Under the pieces are notes generated by a model. The model did not search any database. It was not told where the DNA came from and saw nothing but the letters and a program-made list of their open reading frames with translations. From an uncultured Chromatiales bacterium (GTDB lineage: Bacteria > Pseudomonadota > Gammaproteobacteria > Steroidobacterales > BM003), in assembly GCA_937128475.1 (NCBI GenBank), contig CAKZML010000027.1, positions 1 through 51,756 of the forward strand: 51,756 bases of DNA. The letters run 5' to 3'. The position numbers and the translations under genes were made by a program. This document shows, piece by piece, positions 1-7,130 of this stretch. Within the stretch, counting starts at the first letter, position 1. Each line of letters begins with the position of its first letter.

Positions 1-1
1 T

Positions 2-363
2 TGGTGGAGGCGGCGGGAATCGAACCCGCGTCCGCAAGCCCTCCGCTACAGGCTCTACATGCTTATCCCATACTTTGATCTTGTTTGCGGCTACCCGATG
101 GGCGAGGAAAACTACAAACCAGTCTAGTTAGGTTTTAACGGCTCGGCCCCAGACATGCCTTACTCGCGATCTTGTGAAGGATGACCCCTGAAATCCAAAT
201 CGCACAAGCACGATCGGGCCAGAGGGCAATAGGCTGGTTTTTAAGCAGCTAGTGCGTAGTTGTCGTCGTTGGCAACTAAAGTTTTGCAAACAGTTTTACG
301 AGGAACTTGCACCTCGGCATGCACCCGGAGTTTCGATACCCACGTCGAAGCCATGTCGCCCCC
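2..363 (-). ncRNA. ssrA: tmRNA (transfer-messenger RNA)
   Basis: This RNA rescues stalled ribosomes with SmpB: it acts first as an alanyl-tRNA and then as a short mRNA that adds a degradation tag. On the minus strand the 5' end reads GGGGGCGACATGG, and its first seven bases pair with CGCCTCC just before the 3' ACCA (one G-U pair). A T-arm GGTTCGATTCC lies near the 3' end. The tag frame at 241-273 starts at a GCC resume codon and encodes ANDDNYALAA followed by TAA. The length of about 362 nt is normal for a one-piece proteobacterial tmRNA. smpB lies upstream on the same strand. The precise mature ends are inferred from the acceptor pairing. Confidence 0.97.
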
Positions 364-400
364 GGTGTAATCTTCTCGCCCGCAAGCAGGCGAGGGCGGT

Positions 401-430
401 AGTGTAGCCGCACCCTGTATATGGTGTCGA
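401..430 (-). promoter_or_regulatory. Putative sigma-70 promoter of ssrA
   Basis: Read on the minus strand, TCGACA (425-430) is followed after 18 bases by TACACT (401-406). They match the -35 and -10 consensus at five and four of six positions. Transcription would begin near 394, giving a precursor about 30 nt longer than mature tmRNA. A small hairpin (CGCCTGC / GCGGGCG) lies in that leader, which RNase P would remove. Assigned by pattern only. Confidence 0.55.
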
Positions 431-474
431 ACGGGGATTTTGCAAGGCTGGGCGGAATTGGTGATTTTTTAGCC

Positions 475-530
475 AAAAGCGATAAAAATGGCCTAAATGG
501 GGTCAAAAACGGCCAAAAACGACTAAAAAA
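475..530. promoter_or_regulatory. Helically phased A-tracts upstream of ssrA
   Basis: Six runs of three to six A (475-478, 484-488, 495-497, 505-509, 515-519, 525-530) have centres 9.5-11 bp apart, close to one helical turn. In-phase A-tracts are known to bend DNA. They lie just after the smpB stop codon, roughly 80-135 bp upstream of the proposed ssrA start site. A role as an upstream activating curve for ssrA is inferred. Confidence 0.5.
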
Positions 531-1016
531 CTATCTTTTACTCGCTTTCATGATGCGGGATTTCTGGCGTTCCCAGTCGCGATCTTTCTCGTTATCGCGC
601 TTGTCGTGCATCTTTTTGCCCTTGGCCAGGCCCACGTCCAGCTTGGCCCGTCCCTTGCTCCAGTACAGGCTAAGTGGCACCAGGGTGTAGCCCTTGCGAT
701 CCACCATGCCGATCAGCCGGTCGATCTCCCGCCGGTGCATCAGCAGCTTGCGGGTTCGGGTGGGATCCGGGTGGATGTGGGTAGAGGCGGTGGGCAGGGG
801 CGTGATGTGGCAGCCGAACAGGTAGGCCTCGTTATCGCGCAGCAGCACATAGCTCTCAGTGATCTGGGCGCGACCCTCACGCAGGGACTTGACCTCCCAA
901 CCTTCCAGGGCGATGCCGGCCTCCACGTTCTCCTCAATGAAGAACTCGAACCTCGCCTTCTTGTTGAGGGCGATGGTATTGGGGCTGCCTTTGTGTTTTT
1001 TACCCTTGCTGCTCAT
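531..1016 (-). CDS. smpB: SsrA-binding protein SmpB
   Basis: SmpB binds the tRNA-like domain of tmRNA and places it in the A site of stalled ribosomes. The 161-residue product has the family length. It shows the OB-fold core ([20 protein letters not shown] near residues 21-40, then [11 protein letters not shown]) and the basic C-terminal tail ([20 protein letters not shown]) that enters the mRNA channel. I chose the ATG at 1016 because the family begins near [10 protein letters not shown] and an AGGGA sits just upstream. The frame stays open about 66 codons further upstream, but that stretch has no family similarity and contains a promoter-like TATAAT. Its direct neighbour ssrA encodes its RNA partner. 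Confidence 0.97.
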   Translation of the reverse strand: MSSKGKKHKGSPNTIALNKKARFEFFIEENVEAGIALEGWEVKSLREGRAQITESYVLLRDNEAYLFGCHITPLPTASTHIHPDPTRTRKLLMHRREIDRLIGMVDRKGYTLVPLSLYWSKGRAKLDVGLAKGKKMHDKRDNEKDRDWERQKSRIMKASKR

Positions 1017-1066
1017 GCTTCCCTGTGACCAATGTCCTGCCCGGTAACGGTGTTCCGGGGGGCTGT

Positions 1067-1110
1067 GCCAGGCCAAAAATTGGACCTGGCTGATGTAGCG
1101 GCGGATTATA
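1067..1110 (-). promoter_or_regulatory. smpB -10 element and 5'-UTR hairpin
   Basis: On the minus strand a perfect TATAAT occupies 1105-1110; no good -35 box is visible. Transcription from it would start near 1098, leaving an 80-nt leader. The leader contains an imperfect hairpin at 1067-1090: arms GCCAGGCCAA and TTGGACCTGGC on the plus strand, with one bulged A and an AAA loop. The hairpin's function is unknown. Confidence 0.4.
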
Positions 1111-1216
1111 CGGGGCTGGAGAAGTAACCGAAACCTTTGCGTTATTGGGATTTTGCTGTTGTTCGGCAGAGTGTTTTGGCTCAGAATTCGCACCCTTTCA
1201 TACTGGGTAGGCAATT

Positions 1217-2605
1217 ATGAACGAGCAGGCTGCGGGCTCAACGAGTCGCAGATCCTCATTACACGGCCATTGGTCCTCAAGGCTGGCCTTCGTTATGGCA
1301 GTCACGGGTTCCGCCGTGGGCCTGGGAAATATCTGGAAGTTTCCCTATGTGGTTGGCGAGTACGGCGGTGGCGCCTTTGTGCTGGTCTACCTGGTCGCGG
1401 TGTTTGCCGTGGGACTGCCTATCATGACCTCCGAAATACTGCTGGGCCGTCGCGGCCGGCGCAATCCGATTGCCACGATGCGCATCCTGGGCGAGGAAGA
1501 GGGTAGTACCCGGCACTGGCAATGGCTCGGTGGTATCGGTGTGCTTGCCGGATTCCTGATCCTGTCGTTCTACAGTGTGATCGCGGGTTGGATCTTGTCC
1601 TACATTGTTAACAGCTTCACCGGTGCCTACAGTGGCGCGGACCTGGAGCGGGTGGTCTCGCTGTTTGAAACCACCTCCAGCAGTCTGACCATCAGCACCA
1701 TCGGCCACACGGTCTTTATGGTGATGACGGCGGTGGTGGTGGCGCTGGGTGTGCAGCATGGCCTGGAGCGTGCGATCCGAATCCTGATGCCGCTGCTGAT
1801 GGTCCTGTTGCTGGTCCTGGTGGCATACAGCTACATCGAGGGCGATTTCGCCCGGGCCGTCGAGTTTATGTTCACGCCGAATTTCGATGCCCTGACTTCT
1901 GAGGCGGTGCTGGTGGCCCTGGGCCAGGCATTCTTTACCCTGAGCGTGGGCATGGGCACGGTTATGGCCTACGGCGCCTACCTGCCTGAAGGTACGCCGA
2001 TCACCAGTAGCGCCCTGACCGTGGTGCTGGCCGATACCCTGATCGCCATCCTGGCGGGTCTGGTTATCTTCCCGATCATTTTCGCCAATGGTCTGGATCC
2101 GGCATCGGGTCCGGGACTGGTGTTCGAGGCCCTGCCGCTGGCCTTTGGTCAAATGCCTGGAGGCATTTACTTCGGCGCCTTGTTCTTCGTGCTGGTGACT
2201 TTCGCCGCATGGACCTCATCGATTGGATTGATCGAGCCTGCCGTGGCCTGGATCGTAGAGACTTTTTATCGTCCCCGGGCCGAGGCCGCCATCATCGTGG
2301 CATTCGCTGCCTGGTTGCTGGGCATGGGAACGGTGTTCTCCTTCAGCATCGGCAAGGACGTGGTGTTCTGGCAGGGGACGATATTCGACAACGTCGAGTA
2401 CCTGTCGACCAATATCCTGCTGCCCATTGGCGGTTTGCTGATCACGGTGTTTGCCGGCTGGGTGCTTTGCCGTAATTCGAGTAGCGAAGAGCTGGGCGTG
2501 GGTACCGGATTCATTTATCGAGGCTGGCGTTTCATGGCCAGGTTCGTGGCGCCTGCGGCCGTGGTCCTTGTGTTCCTGCACGCTACCGGTCTTATCAAGC
2601 TGTAA
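1217..2605 (+). CDS. Sodium-dependent transporter, NSS (SLC6/LeuT-like) family
   Basis: A predicted inner-membrane symporter that couples Na+ entry to uptake of an amino acid or similar solute. The 462-residue product is hydrophobic with about 11-12 membrane segments. The first carries the family signature GSAVGLGNIWKFPY (residues 31-44) followed by EYGGGAF, the unwound TM1 region that binds Na+ and substrate in LeuT. Later segments such as FFTLSVGMGTVMAYGAY also fit bacterial NSS proteins. The substrate cannot be read from the sequence. The gene is divergent from smpB, and its stop is 6 nt before ratA, so it may be cotranscribed with ratA-rnfH. The start ATG is preceded by a modest TAGG. Confidence 0.9.
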   Translation: MNEQAAGSTSRRSSLHGHWSSRLAFVMAVTGSAVGLGNIWKFPYVVGEYGGGAFVLVYLVAVFAVGLPIMTSEILLGRRGRRNPIATMRILGEEEGSTRHWQWLGGIGVLAGFLILSFYSVIAGWILSYIVNSFTGAYSGADLERVVSLFETTSSSLTISTIGHTVFMVMTAVVVALGVQHGLERAIRILMPLLMVLLLVLVAYSYIEGDFARAVEFMFTPNFDALTSEAVLVALGQAFFTLSVGMGTVMAYGAYLPEGTPITSSALTVVLADTLIAILAGLVIFPIIFANGLDPASGPGLVFEALPLAFGQMPGGIYFGALFFVLVTFAAWTSSIGLIEPAVAWIVETFYRPRAEAAIIVAFAAWLLGMGTVFSFSIGKDVVFWQGTIFDNVEYLSTNILLPIGGLLITVFAGWVLCRNSSSEELGVGTGFIYRGWRFMARFVAPAAVVLVFLHATGLIKL

Positions 2606-2611
2606 CCCGGC

Positions 2612-3052
2612 ATGAGAGGTCTGTCTCGCAGCGCGTTGGTTCCGTATTCTCCAGGTGAGATGTATGCGCTGGTGGACGGTATCGAGACCTACCCGGAATT
2701 CCTGCCCTGGTGTAGCGGCAGCGAAGTGCATGAACGTCAGAAGCGGCAGGTAAAGGCCAGTATCGAACTGTCCCGTGCAGGCATCTCCAAGAGCTTCACG
2801 ACGCTTAATCAAAATGTGCTGGCCGAGAGTATTCAGGTAAGCCTGGTGTCCGGCCCATTCAAGAAGCTGGACGGCAGTTGGTTGTTCCATACCCTGGGCG
2901 AAAGCGCCTGCAAGGTTGAGTTCAAGGTGAATTTCGAATTTTCCAGTTCCTTGCTGGCCAGGGTGTTTGGCCCGGTGTTTGAAGATACCTGTAACTCCCT
3001 GGTTGACGCCTTTGTTCGGCGAGCGGAAGTGGTCTATGGCAAGCGACTCTAA
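2612..3052 (+). CDS. ratA: RatA/Coq10-type START-domain protein
   Basis: A 146-residue single-domain START (polyketide cyclase/Coq10-like) protein. Family members bind hydrophobic ligands; the Coq10 branch supports ubiquinone-dependent respiration, and the E. coli homologue was described as the 70S-association inhibitor RatA. Signature stretches are YSPGEMYALVDGIETYPEFL near the N-terminus, LPWCSGSEV, and the C-terminal helix with VFEDTCNSLVDAFVRRA. The gene is followed by an overlapping rnfH, the usual ratA-ratB (rnfH) pair beside smpB and bamE. The 'toxin' name is historical; a quinone-binding housekeeping role is at least as likely. Confidence 0.92.
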   Translation: MRGLSRSALVPYSPGEMYALVDGIETYPEFLPWCSGSEVHERQKRQVKASIELSRAGISKSFTTLNQNVLAESIQVSLVSGPFKKLDGSWLFHTLGESACKVEFKVNFEFSSSLLARVFGPVFEDTCNSLVDAFVRRAEVVYGKRL

Positions 3053-3365
3053 AATAAAGGTTGAGGTGGTCTACGCACTGCCGCAGAAGCAGACTTTGCT
3101 GGCGCTTGAGGTTGCCGTGGGAACCACGGTGATCGAGGCCGTGCGGGCATCGGGCATCCTGGAAAGTTATCCCGAGATTGATATTGCCAATTCCAAGTTG
3201 GGAATCTTTGGCCGCATGGCCAAGGCCGATGAGGTGTTGCAGCCCGGGGAGAGGGTGGAGATTTACCGTCCGCTGAAGGCTGACCCCAAGGAAGTCAGGC
3301 GACGCCTGGCCGCCGAGGGCAAGACCATGGGCAACACCAGCAAAAAGGAATCAGGGGAAGACTGA
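3036..3365 (+). CDS. rnfH: RnfH family protein (RatB)
   Basis: A 109-residue ubiquitin-like-fold protein of unknown biochemical role, named for its link to rnf operons and called RatB or YfjF in enterics. The sequence matches the family: IKVEVVYALPQKQTLLALEV at the N-terminus, GTTVIEAVRASGILESYPEID, then LGIFGRMAKADEVLQPGERVEIYRPLKADPKEVRR. I chose the ATG at 3036 because it begins at the family N-terminus and follows GGAAG by about 8 nt. The gene overlaps the end of ratA by 17 nt, suggesting translational coupling. The lysine-rich C-terminal tail is probably unstructured. Confidence 0.92.
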   Translation: MASDSKIKVEVVYALPQKQTLLALEVAVGTTVIEAVRASGILESYPEIDIANSKLGIFGRMAKADEVLQPGERVEIYRPLKADPKEVRRRLAAEGKTMGNTSKKESGED

Positions 3366-3409
3366 GGATCCCGGTCAAACCCCGGAACCTCTTGGGCCAC
3401 GACTGGTGG

Positions 3410-3757
3410 TCAGTCGATTGGCGCATCCTTGTCAATGGAAGCCACCTTGTCGTCCTCAAAGTACACCACCAGCCGCTGGCGGATGGGATCGTAATTCCCG
3501 CCGCGCTTGAAGTAGTACACGTAGTCCCACCTGGACTCGTGGAAGGGGTCCTTCACCATGGGGGTGCCAAGAATGAAGCGGACCTGGCTTCGGGTCATCC
3601 CGATTTCCACCTGCTCAATAGCTTCATCGTCCAGGTGATTGCCCTGGAGGATATCCACCTTGTAGACGCAGCCGGCAAGTGAAAGCGCGCATAACAGCGC
3701 AATCACCGGTTTGGCGAAGCGGGATAAAGTCGGGATTCTGTGGTTTTTATGTGTCAC
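3410..3757 (-). CDS. bamE: Outer membrane assembly lipoprotein BamE (SmpA/OmlA)
   Basis: A small lipoprotein subunit of the BAM complex, which inserts beta-barrel proteins into the outer membrane. The 115-residue precursor has a signal peptide ending in the lipobox LAGC, so Cys30 is the likely lipidated N-terminus. The mature part has BamE hallmarks: QGNHLDDEAIEQVEIGMTRSQV, FILGTPMVKDPF and RWDYVYYFKRGG. The only plausible start is GTG at 3757, without a clear Shine-Dalgarno. The gene converges with rnfH and diverges from fur, an arrangement common in gammaproteobacteria. Confidence 0.95.
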   Translation of the reverse strand: MTHKNHRIPTLSRFAKPVIALLCALSLAGCVYKVDILQGNHLDDEAIEQVEIGMTRSQVRFILGTPMVKDPFHESRWDYVYYFKRGGNYDPIRQRLVVYFEDDKVASIDKDAPID

Positions 3758-3780
3758 GCTGGAGCCAAAGTTGTGGGTGG

Positions 3781-3809
3781 GTAATAATGCGGCGGAAATA
3801 CTACAACAA
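3781..3809 (-). promoter_or_regulatory. Putative bamE promoter
   Basis: On the minus strand TTGTTG (3804-3809) and TATTAC (3781-3786) are separated by 17 bases, close to sigma-70 consensus. Transcription would begin near 3774, some 17 nt before the bamE GTG. The site lies inside the upstream ORF of fur on the opposite strand, so the two divergent units share this sequence. Confidence 0.45.
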
Positions 3810-3876
3810 AAATCGCCTTGGAACAGGCTTGGTCGAACAAAGGATGAAAAAAGACATTGAGCAAAGAGCTTCGTAA
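3787..3876 (+). CDS. Candidate upstream leader ORF of fur (uof-like)
   Basis: An ATG at 3787 opens a 29-codon frame (MRRKYYNKNR...) that ends with TAA at 3876, so it overlaps the first 20 nt of fur in another frame. E. coli fur is translationally coupled to a 28-codon upstream ORF (uof) in a similar position; here only the length and overlap are shared, and I cannot claim sequence similarity. A nearer in-frame ATG at 3844 would leave a 10-codon peptide. There is no strong Shine-Dalgarno at 3787. Translation could help initiation at the weak TTG codon of fur. This is a speculative call. Confidence 0.3.
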   Translation: MRRKYYNKNRLGTGLVEQRMKKDIEQRAS

Positions 3877-4291
3877 AGCAGGACTGAAGGTAACCCTACC
3901 ACGGGTGAAAATCATGGAAGTGCTTGATTCCAGCGACAAGCGTCACCTTAGTGCCGAGGAAATCTACCGCCTTTTGGTTGAGCAGGGGGAAGATTTCGGG
4001 CTGGCCACGGTGTACCGGGTACTGACCCAATTTGAAACTGCCGGGCTGGTAAGCCGCAATAATTTCGAAGGCGGCCATGCAGTCTTTGAGCTGGACGATA
4101 ACCCCCATCATGACCATCTCGTGTGTATCGACTGCGGCATGATTGAAGAATTCGTGGACCAGAGCATCGAGCAGCGCCAGGAAGAGATTGCCACGGAACA
4201 TGGCTTCAAGATTGCCGATCATTCCATGATCATCTATGGCCATTGCCAGCGGGAAGAATGCCCCGGCAAGCAGGGCGATTCAGAGTCCTAG
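3857..4291 (+). CDS. fur: Ferric uptake regulator Fur
   Basis: The Fe2+-responsive transcriptional repressor that controls iron uptake and storage. The 144-residue protein has an N-terminal winged helix with recognition-helix sequence ATVYRVLTQFETAGLV (residues 50-65). It also has the HHDH metal-site motif (84-87) and C90-x2-C93, followed by HSMIIYGHCQREEC. The start is TTG at 3857; a stop lies four codons upstream in frame and the next Met is residue 20, inside the conserved domain. AGGA lies about 12 nt upstream, which is long. A short upstream ORF overlaps this start. The 3' end overlaps the convergent recN by 4 nt. Confidence 0.97.
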   Translation: MSKELRKAGLKVTLPRVKIMEVLDSSDKRHLSAEEIYRLLVEQGEDFGLATVYRVLTQFETAGLVSRNNFEGGHAVFELDDNPHHDHLVCIDCGMIEEFVDQSIEQRQEEIATEHGFKIADHSMIIYGHCQREECPGKQGDSES

Positions 4292-5982
4292 CGCGCCTTG
4301 CGGCGGGCAGGTTGCGCCGCGGTTTCCAGCATTTCCCTGGCATGCTCCCGGGTACGCTCGGTGATTTTCACGCCCCCCAGCATCCTCGCCAGTTCTTCAA
4401 CGGTTTCGGATTCGTTTAATGCATTGATGCGGGTGCGGGTGTGCTCGCCATCGGTGAGCTTGGTGACTTTCAGGTGGCGGTGGGCCTGGCTGGCCACCTG
4501 GGGCAGGTGGGTGACGCACAGTACCTGGCGCTCCTGGCCGAGCTCACGCATGCGCTGACCGACGATCTCGGCTATGCCACCGCCCACCCCGGCATCCACC
4601 TCGTCGAAGACCATGCTGGGAATGCGGCTGGCAGCGGCGGCCACTACCTGTATGGCGAGGCTGATGCGGGAGAGTTCGCCTCCGGAGGCGACTTTTGACA
4701 AGGCGCCGGGCGGCTGTCCGGGATTGGCGCTGACCAGGAAGTCCACCTTGTCCAGACCGTCCAGCTTGTACTGGCTTTCGGGTAGCTGCTCAACCGAGAT
4801 GACCATCTTGCCGCCTTGCATGCCCAGTTGCTGCATGATGGCGCTGACCTGTTGGGACAGCTCTTTCGCGGCCTTGCTGCGTTTGCCGGAAAGGGTTTTT
4901 CCAAGCTTGAGATAGGTCTCCCGGGCGTTCTTGCTCTGGGCGGAGAGTTTCTCAAGGCTCTGGTCGGCGTTTTCCAGTTCGTTTAATTCTTCGGCCAGCT
5001 TGTCTGCCAGTTCCGGCAGCTCCTCGGCTTCGCAGCGGTGCTTGCGGGCCAGGGAATGTATTGCGGACAGGCGATCTTCCACCCACTCCAGGCGGGCCGG
5101 ATCCATATCCAGCTCAGACAAGTAGCGCCCAAGCTCGTCAGAGGCCTCCTGCACCTGTATCGAGGCTTCCTTGACCATGGCCAGTACCCCGGCCAGGTCC
5201 GGATCCAGTGCGGCCAGTGGCTCCAGCTGGTGCACGGCCCCCGACAGCAGTTGGTAGGCATTGCTCTCGTCCGCCTCGTACAGGGCGTCCAGGCTGGCCC
5301 GGGATTGCTCCGCGAGTCGTCCCGAGTTGGCCAGCTTTAGATGTTCTTCTTCCAGTTCTGGCAGCTCTTGCTTGCTCAGGCCCAGCTGGGTTAGCTCCTG
5401 GGACTGGTAACGCAGCAGGTCCAGTCGGGCTGTGCGGTCGGACTCGCTGCTTTGTAGCTGTGCCAGGCGCTCCTCGAGGGATCGCCACTGGCGATAGGCG
5501 CCGGCGAGTTCCTCGCGCTGCTCCAGCAATTTGCCGTGGTAATCCACCAGGTCCAGCTGCACAGATCGTTTTGAGAGGCTCTGGTGCTCGTGCTGACCAT
5601 GAATATCTACAAGTTGCTCGCCCAGGCTGCGCAGGGTCTGCACCGGGACGCTTTGTCCGTTGATGTAGGCCCGGGAGCGACCGTCTGAGCCCAGGCTGCG
5701 CCGGAGCAGGACTTGATCTTCATCGCCCAGGTCTTGCTCGTCCAGCCAGGCCTGGACCTCGGGAAGCTTATCCAGTTCGAAGCTGGCGCTGAGTTCGGCT
5801 CGCTGGGCGCCATGGCGCACAAAGCTCGCATCCGCCCGATCCCCGAGCAACAGGCCCAGGGCATCCAGCAGGATGGACTTGCCGGCACCGGTTTCGCCGG
5901 TCAGGACGCTCAGGCCCTGGTCCAGTTCCAGTTCAACCTCGTCGATGATCGCGAAATTGCGAATGTGTAGATGGCTGAGCAT
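4288..5982 (-). CDS. recN: DNA repair protein RecN
   Basis: An SMC-like ATPase for recombinational repair of double-strand breaks. The 564-residue protein begins MLSHLHIRNFAIIDEVELEL with Walker A GETGAGKS at residues 29-36. A long helical coiled-coil region fills the middle. The C-terminal half carries the ABC signature ASGGELSRISLA and Walker B MVFDEVDAGVGG (about residues 452-463), then CVTHLPQVA. It starts 6 nt after nadK, so the two form an operon. I see no LexA-type CTG-N10-CAG box directly before it; any SOS control would have to act at the nadK promoter. Confidence 0.97.
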   Translation of the reverse strand: MLSHLHIRNFAIIDEVELELDQGLSVLTGETGAGKSILLDALGLLLGDRADASFVRHGAQRAELSASFELDKLPEVQAWLDEQDLGDEDQVLLRRSLGSDGRSRAYINGQSVPVQTLRSLGEQLVDIHGQHEHQSLSKRSVQLDLVDYHGKLLEQREELAGAYRQWRSLEERLAQLQSSESDRTARLDLLRYQSQELTQLGLSKQELPELEEEHLKLANSGRLAEQSRASLDALYEADESNAYQLLSGAVHQLEPLAALDPDLAGVLAMVKEASIQVQEASDELGRYLSELDMDPARLEWVEDRLSAIHSLARKHRCEAEELPELADKLAEELNELENADQSLEKLSAQSKNARETYLKLGKTLSGKRSKAAKELSQQVSAIMQQLGMQGGKMVISVEQLPESQYKLDGLDKVDFLVSANPGQPPGALSKVASGGELSRISLAIQVVAAAASRIPSMVFDEVDAGVGGGIAEIVGQRMRELGQERQVLCVTHLPQVASQAHRHLKVTKLTDGEHTRTRINALNESETVEELARMLGGVKITERTREHAREMLETAAQPARRKAR

Positions 5983-5988
5983 GACCGC

Positions 5989-6888
5989 CTAGTCCTCGGG
6001 CCTGCTTCGCTGCATGCTGCTGCGGCCCCAGTGCAATTTGGAGCGCAGGATGCGGTAGTAGTCGTAGCCCTTGGGATGTAGCAGGGTCACGCTGCGTTGT
6101 GCCTTGTCCACGGTGACGTTCTGGCCGGGTGTGATGGGACCCAGGGTCTGGCCATCACAGGTGATCTGGGCGCTGGCGCCGGCGCGTTCCAGCAGGCGAA
6201 TCTCGATCTTGGAATCGCCGCTGACCACGATGGGTCGGTCGCTGAGTGTATGCGGGCAAATAGGCGCCATGACCAGGGCGTTCAGGTCAGGTTGCAAAAT
6301 CGGTCCACCGCAGGACAGGGCGTAGCCGGTGGAACCGGTTGCCGTGGCGACCACCAGTCCGTCGCCGCCGTGGGTGTTTACGTAGCGACCATCAATCCAG
6401 GTTTCGAATTCCAGCATCCGACCGGTATCCCATCGCTGCAGGCATACGTCGTTCAGTGCCATGGCTTCTTTATTGCCATCCTTGTCTTCCAGGGTGGCGT
6501 GCAGCATCTGCCGCTGTTCCACCAAGTACTGGCCGGCCAGAATCTGCTCCAGCATCTCCAGCATCTTGTCGGGGGTGACATCCGCCAGGAATCCCAGTCG
6601 TCCGCGGTTAACACCCAGCAGGGGAACCCCGGCCTTGGCTGCCGGCCTGCTGGCATGCAGCATGGTGCCGTCGCCGCCCACTGCGATGACCATATCCACT
6701 TCCTGGACCAGGTCATCTGCCGGAAAATTGGTCAGCTTTACATCGTCGAAAGCCATGCCAATGGTGTCTTCAGCCAGGACTTTCAGTCCTCGCTGGCGCA
6801 GGAACTGGGCGATGCTCTCCACAGTCTCGCGAATAAGCGGGTCCACTGTGCGGCCCATGAGCCCGATCGTTTTAAATGTTGTATGCAT
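5989..6888 (-). CDS. nadK: NAD kinase
   Basis: Phosphorylates NAD+ to NADP+ in the cytoplasm. The 299-residue protein has the diagnostic GGDGT motif at residues 71-75 (in VIAVGGDGTMLHA), then GVNRGRLGFLADV, ALNDVCL, and the glycine-rich GDGLVVATATGSTGYALSCGG segment of the NAD-binding domain. Length and N-terminus (FKTIGLMGR) fit the proteobacterial family. It is followed 6 nt later by recN; the pair also sits beside grpE in E. coli. The gene diverges from hrcA across a 242-nt region with palindromes. Confidence 0.97.
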   Translation of the reverse strand: MHTTFKTIGLMGRTVDPLIRETVESIAQFLRQRGLKVLAEDTIGMAFDDVKLTNFPADDLVQEVDMVIAVGGDGTMLHASRPAAKAGVPLLGVNRGRLGFLADVTPDKMLEMLEQILAGQYLVEQRQMLHATLEDKDGNKEAMALNDVCLQRWDTGRMLEFETWIDGRYVNTHGGDGLVVATATGSTGYALSCGGPILQPDLNALVMAPICPHTLSDRPIVVSGDSKIEIRLLERAGASAQITCDGQTLGPITPGQNVTVDKAQRSVTLLHPKGYDYYRILRSKLHWGRSSMQRSRPED

Positions 6889-6952
6889 AAACTGGTTTGT
6901 GCCAAAACTGCCAATCAGTAACGGTTGTCTATCATGTATCTGCAGGGGTAAA

Positions 6953-7085
6953 GCGGTTTTTCTACGAAAAACGCTGTCTTAGGGCTTATTCTACAGCACT
7001 CTCGGATATCTCCGGTGCGCTAAATGACCTACCTGTTTTGCTGTGGTTTAGCTTGCTTGACAGCGGTCCAGCGCAATTGCAATCT
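6953..7085. promoter_or_regulatory. nadK-hrcA divergent control region: palindrome, CIRCE-like half-sites, weak promoter
   Basis: A palindrome GTTTTTC-TAC-GAAAAAC lies at 6956-6972; allowing one bulge, the stem extends to 6953-6974. Two degenerate matches to the HrcA operator follow: AGCACTC at 6995-7001 and GTGCGCTAA at 7015-7023. They are 13 bp apart rather than the canonical 9, so this is at best a decayed CIRCE. A perfect -35 TTGACA occupies 7057-7062, but the -10 at 17 bp is poor (CAATCT). None of these is strong on its own. Confidence 0.25.
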
Positions 7086-7130
7086 TGACCGATCAATACC
7101 TGATTGCAAGCGTTTTTTCATAGGAACCCC

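Noticed and set aside
241-273. Unusual tmRNA tag
   Set aside because: ANDDNYALAA differs from the E. coli tag by one residue and is common in gammaproteobacteria.
1017-1214. N-terminal extension of smpB by 66 codons
   Set aside because: The extra stretch has no SmpB similarity and contains a TATAAT and a hairpin. Family length and a nearby AGGGA support the start at 1016.
1277-2152. 291-residue antisense frame inside the NSS transporter gene
   Set aside because: His/Gln-rich product typical of a shadow frame opposite a GC-rich membrane-protein gene; no motif or start signal.
2612-3365. ratA-rnfH as a type II toxin-antitoxin system
   Set aside because: The old RatA/RatB names suggest this, but both are widespread housekeeping families beside bamE and smpB, and the START fold points to ligand or quinone binding.
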